DNA of 29,600 nt, taken from the NCBI GenBank assembly GCA_009801015.1, contig VHZZ01000021.1, forward strand, positions 8,788-38,387, given 5' to 3'. Position numbers and translations under genes: made by a program. Below, piece after piece: positions 1 to 8,468 of this stretch. A model generated the notes under the pieces. The model was not told where the DNA came from. It did not search any database and worked only from the letters and a program-made list of their open reading frames with translations. How positions within the stretch are numbered: position 1 is the first letter of the stretch; the number at the start of each line of letters is the position of its first letter. This DNA comes from Silene noctiflora (lineage: Eukaryota; Streptophyta; Magnoliopsida; Caryophyllales; Caryophyllaceae).

Positions 1-95
1 GTAAACGGAACCTCGCGAAATTATAGTTTCCAGTATCACTCGCCTGAATTTGATCGCAATATCATGTATCAGGCCCTTTAATTACTGGCACATTT
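1..95 (+). ncRNA. Box H/ACA snoRNA, 5'-truncated by window edge (unit 0)
   Basis: The window opens inside hairpin 1 of an H/ACA snoRNA; only its 3' strand is visible. The H box is AAATTA at 18-23. Hairpin 2 has lower stem CCAGTA (30-35) with TACTGG (83-88), left pocket TCACTCG, upper stem CCTGA (43-47) with TCAGG (69-73), and right pocket CCCTTTAAT. The ACA box is at 90-92 with three bases after it, so the mature 3' end should be 95. The ACA lies 14-16 nt below the top of the pocket, the known rule for these guides. The sequence is identical over this whole stretch to the copy ending at 12608, which suggests a recent duplication or gene conversion. Confidence 0.72.
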
Positions 96-256
96 GGTTA
101 AAAATTGTTACCGTTATATTTTTGCAAACTCACTCTGTCCCAAAACACAGATTATGTTTTGAGGCAATTTCTTCATTTGCAATATTTATTTTTGTTTCCA
201 AATTACTTGCCCTGTTGATTTTTTATGTGGTCAATTTGGGCAATTGGTTGCATTAA
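96..256 (+). ncRNA. Conserved 3' tail of unit 0 transcript
   Basis: This tail follows the snoRNA in units 0, 1, 2, 4 and 6. It holds a CTCACTCTGT ... ACACAG segment able to form a small CTGT/ACAG hairpin, then GAGGCAATTTCTTCATTTGC and a T-rich stretch. No open reading frame is conserved between copies. Conservation may mean it is the 3' part of the precursor or just part of the duplicated block. Confidence 0.45.
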
Positions 257-1560
257 ATTATCCCGATTCGCTATTACAAATGCAATGCATCTTTAGTCCT
301 GTGCTGTGTTTAGGTCATTCAGACAGTTCATCAAGTGCTGTTTGATAGGTTAACAAAATATGTTACTCCGTATTATTTGATGATCTTTGTTTAGTTCATC
401 GACTCGAGAGAGTGAAGCAGGAGCTGTTTGAGAGAACAGCAGATTTCTGATTGATTACTAGTTTACTACCAATAAGCGCATTTTAGTGATCTAGAGCTTT
501 ATCGACTATTGGATCCTGATCTTTGGCATGATCCATGTTTGGTGTTTGTTGTTGTGGAATGCCTGCAGCAGATTCGCAGATTCGCACATTCTGCTGGAAC
601 TTGATCTTCTTGGACATAATGTTCGCTCAAAGTCACGGTCTTCCGTGTCTGAAATCTGGCTTCAGGGTGGTTAAGAATAATTACTGAAATATCACGACTA
701 AATTGCTACTTAGTTATACTACTCTGCTCTTCTTGAGAATTTGTGGCTCTTTAATCTCTTATGATTATGTTTTGTACAAGTTCGCTCGTCTATAATTGTC
801 TCTTAAACGAGTTTTTGTATCATTTGAAGAAACTGGGTTGTTTTTTCGTTCCAATGACCTCTTCTGTGAGTTACTCTTTGATTATATTAAAATTGTGTAA
901 GATCAACTCAAAAGCCAACTCTACAGTTAAGTGACGTTAGTTCTAATTCGACACTCCGGTATCGCATGTATGATCAACTCAAATGCAAAAGGTCTAATTA
1001 CAGTTATTTGTTGACTTGAATTTCATTTTGACGGTTATATGTATGTGTTAGAGAGTATAAAATGGAGAGGATCCAAATTGGTATTAGACTATCAGGTTTA
1101 AGTTTAATTTTGATAGCTTGAAAGTACGGGTACAAAGTGCTTTCAAGTTACCGAAAATTAAACTTAACTCTAAAACTAATACAAGTGCGGTAGAATTTAC
1201 TTATGGGTATAATTTCCCAAGGTGTCTCAAGTATCCAAAATTGTCCTCCTATCGGTAAGGATACGCCTATCACCGTAGATATTTCAACAACAATTACAGT
1301 TGATCCAAGGCTACTCGGGCGTGAGAAATGACATACGTTAGCTGACCTCGGATCCTCTGAAAAAATATTTTTGGTCAACGGTGAATCGACAAACTTAGTT
1401 GGTTCACCGAACTGGAGAAAATCAGTTCAACCGGTTTGGTTAATGTTCACCTTTTTGCCAAAACCCGGTTGACTGGTCGTTTGAAATCAAATGATTCGGG
1501 TTCAGCTGACAGGCCCATAAACACCTCTATGAACAAAAACCAGCCCACCAGAGACCTAAA
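257..1560. other. Spacer between unit 0 and unit 1; no gene recognised
   Basis: There is no convincing coding region. Around 270-290 there is a degenerate match to the 62-64 bp tandem repeat that follows unit 6 (13013-13160). At about 1066-1190 is an imperfect foldback: GTTTAAGTTTAATTTTGATAG on the left pairs with its inverted copy ending near 1190. GAGGATCC and GGATCCTC at 1070 and 1350 may be the outer ends of a small terminal-inverted-repeat element. A GCCCA site-II-like word lies near 1515, upstream of the unit 1 TATA box. Confidence 0.4.
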
Positions 1561-1572
1561 CAACAATCGCAC

Positions 1573-1605
1573 TATAAAATCCCCCAAATTGGAGAAATTA
1601 GGGTT
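1573..1605 (+). promoter_or_regulatory. Unit 1 core promoter: TATA box plus telo box
   Basis: TATAAAA lies at 1573-1579 and the telo-box word TTAGGGTT at 1598-1605, where the start site would fall. GCCCA words (site II on the other strand) lie 40-60 bp upstream. TATA, site II and telo box together are known from plant snoRNA and ribosomal-protein promoters; this supports RNA polymerase II transcription of the unit. Confidence 0.6.
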
Positions 1606-1631
1606 CATCATCATCATTAGTTCAAGAGTGA

Positions 1632-1711
1632 GGCATGGAGAGAGTTGGGAGTTCTTAAGAGCCGTTTGCCCCTCTCCATTGCCTATGATCACTTTCCCAA
1701 TTAAACGGTTC
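1632..1711 (+). ncRNA. 5' H-type pseudoknot domain, unit 1
   Basis: Stem 1 pairs GGCATGGAGAG (1632-1642) with CTCTCCATTGCC (1672-1683), one base bulged. Stem 2 pairs AGAGCCGTTT (from 1658) with AAACGGTTCT (to 1711) including one G-U pair. Stem 2's left strand lies inside stem 1's loop and its right strand follows stem 1, giving pseudoknot order. The fold is my reading; the two stems could also be alternatives. Confidence 0.45.
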
Positions 1712-1937
1712 TACACTTCAATTCAATTCAATTCAATTCAATTCTATCTCTCGCCGTTTCTGGTAATTTTCTGCAAATCATCTGCTGTTCTTCAGTTTAT
1801 TAGAGGATTCGGGCTATGATGATCTTTCTATTATAATTTAGTCAATTTCATTTTTATTTAGGGTTACTATTTCTTTTGTGTAGGTTTGGTTTGTTTTGTG
1901 TCATTGGCTTGGCAAGTAAATCCGTCGTCAATGAGAA

Positions 1938-2051
1938 TTTGTGTTTGATTGTTTTGTTTTTGTTCAAATGAGCGCACTATATCGCGTGAGAATCGAACCC
2001 CCAACTTCATGGTTGTGTAATTGAGCTCTAACCAATTGAGCTAACTCGGGT
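1938..2051 (-). mobile_element. tRNA-derived SINE fragment in unit 1 intron
   Basis: Read on the minus strand from 2050, it begins CCCGAGTTAGCTCAATTGG, with a polymerase III A box (about 2032-2043) and B box GGTTCGATTCT (complement of 1989-1999), and ends in an A-rich tail (T-rich on the plus strand, about 1945-1965). The acceptor ends do not pair and the anticodon arm is irregular, so it is not a working tRNA gene. The insert is absent at this place in units 2-6. Confidence 0.6.
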
Positions 2052-2252
2052 TTTATTTTATCTTCATTGGTTTGCTTTGCCGCCATGCTCAATTCTCTCT
2101 TGCCTATACATTTGATTTGGTCCCAATTAATTTGTTGTTTGATTAAATACAGATCTGAGCCTTTAATTTCTACACCCATTTTTTCATACAATGTCGTGTC
2201 GTTGAAAGATTATCGTGAGACGGACTCATATTAATGTGAGACGGTCTCGCAA

Positions 2253-2405
2253 TAGCAAGGTAGCTTCATGACTAGATTGCTTACTCTCTACAATCTAGGC
2301 AATTTTTCCTGTAAACGGAGCCTTGCGGAATTAACGTTTCCGGTATCACTCGCCTGATTTTGATTTCATTATCATTCATCGGGCCCTTTAATTACTGGAA
2401 CATTT
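2253..2405 (+). ncRNA. Box H/ACA snoRNA, unit 1
   Basis: Hairpin 1 has lower stem GCAAGG (2255-2260) with CCTTGC (2321-2326), the best-paired lower stem of all copies. Its upper stem is CTAGATTG (2272-2279) with CAATCTAG (2291-2298); other copies have CTGGATTG/CAATCCAG, a true compensatory double change. Hairpin 2 has CCGGTA/TACTGG (one G-U) around the unchanged pocket TCACTCG / CCCTTTAAT. The ACA is at 2400-2402 with three bases after it. The hinge reads GGAATTAACG, which breaks the ANANNA H-box pattern, so this copy may accumulate poorly. Confidence 0.68.
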
Positions 2406-2586
2406 GTTTCAATTTTGTTTGAAAGCAAACTCACTCTGTCCCAAAACACAGATTATGTTTTGAGGCAATTTCTTCATTTGCAATATTTATTTTTGTTTCC
2501 AAATTACTAGCCCTGTTGATTTTTTTATGTGGTCAATTTGGGCAATTGGTTGCATTATATTCCGTGATATTATAATCGAACTGTAT

Positions 2587-2624
2587 TATATAATCCCCCA
2601 AATTGCAGAAATTAGGGTTCTTCA
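2587..2624 (+). promoter_or_regulatory. Unit 2 core promoter (divergent)
   Basis: TATATAA at 2587-2593 is followed by the conserved leader and TTAGGGTT at about 2612-2619. The unit starts immediately after the tail of unit 1, with no site II element upstream, so promoter strength is doubtful. Confidence 0.45.
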
Positions 2625-3060
2625 TCATCATTAGTTTAAGAGTGAGGCAAGGAGGGAATTGGGAGTTGGTAAGAGCTGTTTGCTGATGTCCATGCCAATG
2701 ATCATTTTCTCAATCAAACGGCTCTTAATTTCACTTCATTTCTGCAAATCGCTCGCCTTTTTTTCAATTAGGGTTTCAGTTTTGCGAGCTTCTACTTTTC
2801 TGGTGTTATTCGATTTAGGGTTTTGATTTGAACTTCATTTTCAATTTAGTTCCCGTTATTTATGCAGTTCTCCTCATTATAAGGTTATTTCTATTGGTGA
2901 TTCTCGCAAGTTCATGGATTATGTTAGAGAACAATGTCAATTTGGATTTACTAACCTACAATTTCCCCCCAAAATCTCTTCAACTAAATGATGTCTCTTT
3001 ATTAGCGGCAATGCTCAAATTGGAAAATTGCACGGGGAAATTGGAGATTAGTAAACCCTG

Positions 3061-3183
3061 ATTGACATTGGCATCCTCGCTAAACTTCGGAAAGCTGTTA
3101 AGGTGATGGATATAGCTGTCGTTAAGCTTGGCATTTAGCCAGATATAGTTACGCATGGTACCATGGTCAAAGGTCTTTGCGGG
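3061..3183 (+). pseudogene. Captured pentatricopeptide-repeat (PPR) gene fragment
   Basis: One frame reads I-D-I-G-I-L-A-K-L-R-K-A-V-K-V-M-D-I-A-V then V-K-L-G-I, a stop, and P-D-I-V-T-H-G-T-M-V-K-G-L-C-G. This is the junction between two PPR motifs: the PDIVT(Y/H)GTMVKGLC signature is characteristic. The stop and the short length make it a relic. It is absent from the other units, so it was probably inserted or captured into unit 2. Confidence 0.7.
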
Positions 3184-3693
3184 ATTCGATTCCTTCTTCT
3201 CTTTATCTTTTTCTGGAAAAATGTCTTCTCCTTTTTCTTAATTAGGGTTTCGATTCGCCCTCATTTGCATTTTAATTCTCGTCAATTCTGCTAATGCTAA
3301 GCTTATTGCTATTCATGGAGTATGTTAGAAAACAATGTCAATTAGGGTTTACTATTTCTTTTGTATAGGTTGGGTTTGTTTTGTGCCATATGCTTGGCAA
3401 GTAAACCGGTTGTGAGACCCGTCAGAAATGAGAATTTCTCCATTTGTTTGCTTTGCCGGTCATGCTGAATTCTTCCTTGCCTACTCATTTTATTTGGTCC
3501 TAATAAATTTGGTGTTTGATTTAAATACAGATCAGAGCCTAAATTTTTAATACATCCATTTATTTCACGCATGTGTTATCGGAACAAGATTATAATGAGA
3601 CCTAGTCATTATACTTGGGATTAGTCATAGTATAAATCTATGTAAGACCGTCTTTTAGTATGACTGTATAGTAATGTGAGACGGGTCTTGCAA

Positions 3694-3845
3694 TAGCAAG
3701 GTAGCTTCTTGTCTGGATTCCTTACTCTCTACAATCCAGGCAATTTTTCCTGTAAACGGAACCTTGTGAAATTATTGGTTCCAGTATCACTCGCCTGATT
3801 TTGATTTCATTTTCACGATCGGGCCCTTTAATTACTGGCACATTT
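3694..3845 (+). ncRNA. Box H/ACA snoRNA, unit 2
   Basis: Hairpin 1 has GCAAGG (3696-3701) with CCTTGT (3762-3767), closing with a G-U pair, and CTGGATT with AATCCAG above it. The H box AAATTA is at 3769-3774. Hairpin 2 has CCAGTA (from 3781) with TACTGG, pocket TCACTCG / CCCTTTAAT, and upper stem CCTGA with TCGGG (one U-G pair). The ACA is at 3840-3842 and the predicted 3' end at 3845. All consensus elements are present, so this copy looks functional. Confidence 0.74.
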
Positions 3846-4015
3846 GTTTCAAATTCGGTACTGGTATATTTGCAAACTCACTCTGTCCCAAAACACAGAC
3901 TGTTTTGAGGCAATTTCTTCATTTGCAATATTTAGTTTTGTTTCCATATTTCTTTCCCTTTTGATTTTTTTATTATTGGTTCAATTTGGGCAATTGGTTG
4001 CATTAAATTTCCTAA

Positions 4016-5280
4016 TATTGTGTGTATTTTAAAGTATACATAACCCGTTTCAAGTTGTGACATTGATGCGTCGACTGTTGAGTATATATAGTGTTAAGTA
4101 ACTCGATTTACAGTAGTTTTGAGGTAATTTTAACAATAATATCACAAAATCTGGTCCCTGGATAATCGTTGAGAAACAAGAAACTCAAATTATGTCCTCG
4201 GTTGTCGGTATTGAAGGATAGTCACTTGGTTAAATGAGAATGTCGAAATGAGAGATTGTAAAGAATTGATTAATACTCTGTATGATATTTGGTACAGTAT
4301 TCCATATCAAGTTGGGCATTTTCTCCTTTTATGAATTTTATTATGAAATCATGAAGGATTGTTCCGAAATTCTAAATAGAAAGGCAATAATTCTTCTCAA
4401 ATTGTACGATAATTTTCTTACGAGACCTCTTAGATTGAAAATAACGGTTTGACATAAGACTCGCAAATAATTTTGTGTGAGGTATTGATTTAAACTTTTA
4501 TTTCATTTTGACAATATTTCTGTTGGTGTTAAGAAGTGGGGAAAACGGAACTGAACGAGGCCGCTACACCTGTTCTGAATCCCTAAGCACGATATGAAAG
4601 AGTCTCTCCGCATCACTGTGATTCATTCTTCTTTATTAACACCAGGAGTTGCTAGCTCGTCTGCATATGCATTTGCCTCACTCTATACATGTTGAACTTC
4701 ACCAATCCAAGATGGGTCCTTTTAACAACTGAGCGCGATCGAGCCAAATTCTCCACTCCATCTTTGACGAACCAACCCTTGTGATTCAGTTTGTGCAATG
4801 ACTAGTTTGTACATTAATTTTACGTTGTTCGTGTTAATTATGCGGCTTGGGGTTGTAAATGATCTGAGCCGGCTTGTCAAGCCCTCGAAATCGCCTCGTG
4901 CTCGACCAATTCCGACCTCATCAAGGCTCGGACCAGAAACTCGGTTAATATTTTTCTATGTATATAGTTTTTATAAACCAATATTAATTTTGTTTCAAAT
5001 TATATATTACTTTTTTTTTTTTTTATGGTCAGCGAATTTCACGATGAGCCCAAGCTCAAACTCTAAATTCCGAGCAAATTACGAGTCCATATGGGTCGGG
5101 ATCATATCGACTTGTTTACATCCTCAATTTTGCAACGGTTAAGGGCGTCAGCGTAACGGACCTTGTACTCATCCACGCCCATTTAGGGGTCGAACGAGCC
5201 AGACTCAACTGACAATACGATCCGTAACCACCCAAACTCGGCTTCAACACTAACCCAGCCCAATTAAAACGATATACACC
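4016..5280. other. Spacer between units 2 and 3; mostly unrecognised
   Basis: The segment 4216-4275 is homologous to 13352-13400 (shared words GGATAGT, TTGGTT, AATGAGA, ATTGTAA), so the duplicated block extends past the transcript tail. A decayed RNase H-like fragment lies at 4626-4775 on the minus strand. From 4840 to 5220 there is low-information, GC-richer sequence. GCCCA and CCCACATC words near 5255-5297 belong to the unit 3 promoter. Confidence 0.45.
4626..4775 (-). pseudogene. Decayed RNase H-like domain of a retroelement
   Basis: One minus-strand frame reads D-P-S-W-I-G-E-V-Q-H-V-Y, stop, S-E-A-N-A-Y-A-D-E-L-A-T-P-G. The pattern (V/I)QHVYREAN..ADELA is the C-terminal signature of the plant RNase H-like domain found in LINE-type elements and related transposon-derived proteins. 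At least two stops interrupt it and the rest of an element is not visible, so this is a fossil. Confidence 0.6.
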
Positions 5281-5289
5281 CACAAACAG

Positions 5290-5367
5290 CCCACATCAAA
5301 CTAAACACAACAAAAAACCCAACATCACCACACTATAAATTTCCCCCAAATTGGAGAAATTAGGGTT
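5290..5367 (+). promoter_or_regulatory. Unit 3 core promoter
   Basis: TATAAAT lies at 5334-5340 and TTAGGGTT at 5360-5367. CCCACATC at 5290-5297, 36 bp upstream of the TATA box, resembles the core of the plant snRNA upstream sequence element, at about the spacing used by RNA polymerase II snRNA genes. The equivalent word in unit 5 is CCCACATG; units 4 and 6 have GCCCATAT instead, so this reading is tentative. Confidence 0.5.
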
Positions 5368-5915
5368 CATCATCATCAATTAATTGAAGTCTGAGGCATG
5401 GAGAGAGCTGGGAGTTCTTAAGAGTCGTTTGCCCCTCTCCATCGCCGATGATCACTTTCTCAATCAAACGGCCCTTACCATCATGATCATGATCATGATC
5501 ATGATCATGATCATCAACCAACACCACCAAAGTCTTGCTTCTTTTTATCAACTTCTATTATTATTTCCAGATTGGGAATAAAAATAATAATAATAATAAT
5601 CACAAATTCTCATTTCAGACGGGCTATGATGATCGCTTTCTTATAATATAATCAACTTCATTTTTATTTTGGGTTACTATTTCTTTTGTGTAGGTTTGGT
5701 TTGTTTGTTGTTTCATAGGCTTGGCAAGTAAATTTTGATTTGTTTTGCCGCCATGGTTTCAATTCTTCCATTCCTACACATTTGATTCAGTCCTAATAAA
5801 TTTGTTGTTTGATTTAATACAGATCTGAGCCTGAATTTTATAATACACCCATTTGATGCATGCAAATGTCGTATCGTTTAAAGATTATCATGAGACCTTC
5901 TCATATTACTGATTT
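5360..5915 (+). ncRNA. Unit 3 transcript, snoRNA domain deleted
   Basis: It has promoter, pseudoknot (5395-5476), middle region and probable intron (5728-5822). Homology to other units stops at GAGACC-TTCTCATATTA (about 5890-5910), inside a small foldback that precedes the snoRNA elsewhere. No H/ACA sequence follows. Microsatellites (ATGATC)n at about 5479-5514 and (ATA)n at about 5583-5601 lie between pseudoknot and middle. If transcribed, it can only yield the 5' domain. Confidence 0.5.
5395..5476 (+). ncRNA. 5' H-type pseudoknot domain, unit 3
   Basis: Stem 1 pairs 5395-5405 with 5435-5446 (CTCTCCATCGCC; the bulged base is C here, T in unit 1). Stem 2 pairs AAGAGTCGTTTG (5420-5431) with CAAACGGCCCTT (5465-5476), with one A-C mismatch and one U-G pair. 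Confidence 0.42.
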
Positions 5916-6083
5916 ATCGGTCGAAGAGTTGAAATTAAATTAAATTTTAATCTATTTAATTTTATTCGTAATTAGAATTATATTAATATTCATAATTGAA
6001 ATTGTTGAGGATTTGATTAATTTCCAGATGTGTAAAATTGAGATTTTTGTTAGCTTGTGTAGCACTTGGAATTGGTTCGGTAA

Positions 6084-6351
6084 TACTCCCTCAAATCCAC
6101 ACCAAACTCCCCATAAAGTTTTTAATTGTTTTAAAAAACAAGGAAAAAGTAAAGGGTAAAATGGGTATTGAATATGAGTAAGTGGGGAGTTTGATGTGGA
6201 TTTGAGGGTTAAAGTTGATGGCAAATGTGTAAATAAATGGTAGTAATAAGGACTATTTGGTCAAATGTTTTACTTAAAAGGGTAATGGGGAGTTTGGTGT
6301 GGATGGTCCATATATAGTAAGTGGAGAGTTTGGTGTGGATTGGAGAGAGTA
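6084..6351. mobile_element. Stowaway-like MITE with repeated inverted ends
   Basis: The left end reads TACTCCCTCAAATCCACACC and the right end, reverse-complemented, TACTCTCTCCAATCCACACC, giving about 27 bp terminal inverted repeats within TA target sites. Two further inverted copies of the end motif lie inside at about 6185-6210 and 6286-6308, suggesting nested insertion or internal duplication. There is no coding capacity. Confidence 0.65.
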
Positions 6352-7055
6352 ACTTATAACTAGGCTGAGTTGCGGTACCTCCGAGTTTTGTTAAACCGGA
6401 AAACTTAAGGAGGACATAACTCGTGTAACTCGTGAACACGAGGTTAGAAAGTGAATTTTTTTTTTTCAACTCTATTAGAGAAATGATCACTCAAAGTTTG
6501 TTCGGTCAAAACGACTTTGACGTACAAAAACTCCTAGCCACGGATCTAAATACGACAATTTTTTTATTTCAAATTGTAGTTCTCGAAAAGATTATCGATT
6601 TAGAAAAAAAGTCGTCACTTTCCGAACTCGTATAGACGAAAGACGAGTTATGACCTCATTTAAGTTTTTCGGATCATGCAAAATGGCTTCAAGGGTACCC
6701 TGTGAATTATTCGTTTTTAAGATATTTAAATATTTAAATTTTGATTATAATAAATTTATAATCATGGTATTCATATTTTAGTCTTTTGTGTATATTTTCT
6801 AAAAATATAATATGCATTTTTAATTAAATTTAGAAAGTGAGAAAATGAAAATGAATTTAATCAAATATAATATAATATAATAACAACTTGAGCTTGATTC
6901 GAGTCGAGTTGGACTTGGCTTCTCAAGCTTCAATTTTGTATGCTTTAAGAGCACCAGGTTGAACTAACTTGAATATAGGCCGTGTCGTTTCAGGTTTTGT
7001 GTTCGTGCCCATTATAAATGAGTCATCAACCTCAACTTTAAGTCCCTAACCAAAT

Positions 7056-7204
7056 CAATTAACTTAAAAAAAAAATTACATCTCAATTTTAATCCAACCT
7101 ATATAATTTTCTTATTATCCAACCCGAAACAATTAACTTAAAAAAAAAAAAAACTACATCTCAACTTTAATCCAACCAATATAACTTTCTTATTATCCAA
7201 CCCG
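7056..7204 (+). repeat. 74-75 bp tandem duplication
   Basis: Two adjacent copies (7056-7129 and 7130-7204) each start CAATTAACTTAAAA and end TTATTATCCAACCCG, with a length-variable A tract and a few substitutions. Confidence 0.75.
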
Positions 7205-7839
7205 CTTTGTTTAACCATTAACCAGTTGGAATGATTTAACTTTTCACACTTATGACTTAACTAAAGCGGAAAAACAAAAACTAATCATTTTTTTCAATAT
7301 AATAAAATGTTATCCAAGTGTACTAAAATTTGTATTTGGATATATCTTTAGTTTGGTCTAGCTCTCTATATATGATACTTCGTAAAAAGTTATATGGGTA
7401 AATAAGGTTTGCGAGTGAACACAACTTGATTTCAACCCCATTTAGATTAAATGGAGTATTCGTGTTGGGGTCGTTTAGTAAGATCATAACCTTAACCCGA
7501 CTCATTTACCTTTCTTGGCGTGTTTATGTCGATACAGTTAACCAAACGGATCAAAATGTCTTAACCAAAACCTGCTAAATTCCTGTTGGGTCTGTATCGT
7601 GTTATCGTGTCGGGTCACTATTTGTCAGCTATAAGTTCAACCCCATTGAACCTCAATCTCACATCAGCTCGGTCACACCCTCCGAGACAGGAAACACGAG
7701 TACAATGCAAATCGGACCGAATCGAAATGCAAACCATGGACCTAAGTGAAACCCCAGAGCCCAATTGTTAACACCAGAAAGCCCATATAATACCAAACTC
7801 CCCAAACTGACCCAAAAAAAAAATCCAACATCACCACAC

Positions 7840-7872
7840 TATAAATTCCCCCAAATTGGAGAAATTAGGGTT
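7840..7872 (+). promoter_or_regulatory. Unit 4 core promoter
   Basis: TATAAAT at 7840-7846 and TTAGGGTT at 7865-7872. AAGCCCATAT near 7780 gives a site II element on the opposite strand. The same layout is found at unit 6. Confidence 0.58.
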
Positions 7873-7898
7873 CTTCATCATCATTAGTTTAAGTATGA

Positions 7899-7980
7899 GG
7901 CATGGAGAGAGCTGGGAGTTTCAAAGGGCCGTTTGCCCCTCTCCATTGCCAATGATCACTTTTACAATCAAACGGCCCTT
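7899..7980 (+). ncRNA. 5' H-type pseudoknot domain, unit 4
   Basis: Stem 2 is perfect over 12 bp: AAGGGCCGTTTG (7924-7935) with CAAACGGCCCTT (7969-7980). Units 2 and 6 keep AAGAG on the left; unit 2 pairs it with CTCTT, so the A-U to G-C change between units 2 and 4 is compensatory. Stem 1 pairs 7899-7909 with 7939-7950. Confidence 0.5.
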
Positions 7981-8019
7981 AGGAATAATTTTCAGCGTCC
8001 AATTTAGATCAATCAATTC

Positions 8020-8074
8020 TGCTCCCTCCGTTCCGATTATTTGTTAAACAAATGATCGAGACAAAGGGAGTAAT
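8020..8074. mobile_element. Miniature Stowaway-like foldback (unit 4)
   Basis: It starts CTCCCTCCGTTCC, the common plant Stowaway/mariner terminal sequence, and ends AAAGGGAGTAA, with a self-complementary centre (TTTGTTAAACAAA). At about 55 bp it is little more than two fused ends. The homologous element at 12070-12124 in unit 6 shows that insertion came before the dimer duplication. Confidence 0.55.
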
Positions 8075-8468
8075 AGTGGTACGGAGTAGTAGTAATAATA
8101 ATAAAAAAAAAAAAAAAAAAAAAATCGGGCTATGATGTTCTTTCTCTTAAATATATTCAACTTCATTTTTATTTTGGGTTACTATTTCTTTTGTGTAGGT
8201 TTGTTTTGTTTTGTGTTATTGGCTTGGCAAGGAGACCGGTTGTGAGCCGTCACAAACTTGTTACGTCTCATAATTGATTTGCTTTGCCGCCATGGTTTCA
8301 AATCTTCCATTCCAACACATTTGATTTAGTCCTAATAAATTTGTTGTTTGATTAAATACAGATCTGAGCCTAAATTGTTAATACACCCATTTGTTTCATG
8401 CATATGTCCTATCGGAATAAGATTATCGTGAGACCGACTCATTATATTAATGTGAGACGGTCTCGCAA

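Larger units (their letters stand above)
1598..2565 (+). ncRNA. Unit 1 non-coding snoRNA-host transcript
   Basis: First complete unit of the family. In order: a telo-box start, a 5' pseudoknot domain (1632-1711), an AT-rich middle, a probable intron with GT at 1916 and AG at 2151-2152, then the H/ACA snoRNA (2253-2405) and the conserved tail. A tRNA-derived SINE sits in the intron, lengthening it to about 237 nt against 95-131 nt in other copies. Its longest open frame (127 codons from 1436) starts upstream of the promoter and is not kept in other copies, so I regard the unit as non-coding. Confidence 0.55.
2612..4015 (+). ncRNA. Unit 2 non-coding snoRNA-host transcript (rearranged)
   Basis: The longest and most rearranged unit. 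Pseudoknot stem 2 is kept (AAGAGCTGTTTG at 2671-2682 with CAAACGGCTCTT at 2715-2726), but stem 1 is eroded. The middle is expanded: TTAGGGTTTC words recur near 2766 and 3241, and a 31 bp segment around 2913-2943 recurs with two changes at 3314-3344, showing an internal duplication. Between the copies lies a pentatricopeptide-repeat fragment (3061-3183). The probable intron is 3401-3530. The snoRNA and tail are intact. Confidence 0.5.
5916..7800. other. Spacer between units 3 and 4; MITE and tandem duplication
   Basis: The words ATTGTTGAGGATTTGATTAA at about 6002-6021 recur at about 11166-11185 downstream of unit 5, marking the sequence that replaced the lost snoRNA in both. The MITE at 6084-6351 and the 74 bp tandem duplication at 7056-7204 lie here. 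The remainder (6360-7050 and 7210-7790) is AT-rich with no recognised gene. Confidence 0.45.

Noticed and set aside
1632..1711. A microRNA precursor in the 5' domain
   Set aside because: The two stems interlock instead of forming one long hairpin, stems are only 11-12 bp, and no known mature plant miRNA is recognised.
1436..1819. 127-codon open frame across the unit 1 promoter, and similar frames at 7856 and 11792
   Set aside because: They start upstream of or at the TATA/telo-box region, overlap structured RNA, and change length and frame between copies.
1964..2050. Working tRNA gene on the minus strand
   Set aside because: Acceptor ends do not pair and the anticodon arm is irregular; it is better explained as a SINE head.
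1598..2405. Telomerase RNA: pseudoknot plus H/ACA domain recalls animal telomerase RNA
   Set aside because: No template of the CCCTAAA type is present on the transcribed strand; TTAGGGTT is the wrong sense and sits at the promoter, and plant telomerase RNAs as known lack an H/ACA domain.
3694..4015. miR399 target-mimic (IPS1/At4-like) motif around GAGGCAATTTCTTCATTTGC
   Set aside because: Pairing to miR399 would have too many mismatches and lacks the diagnostic central bulge arrangement.
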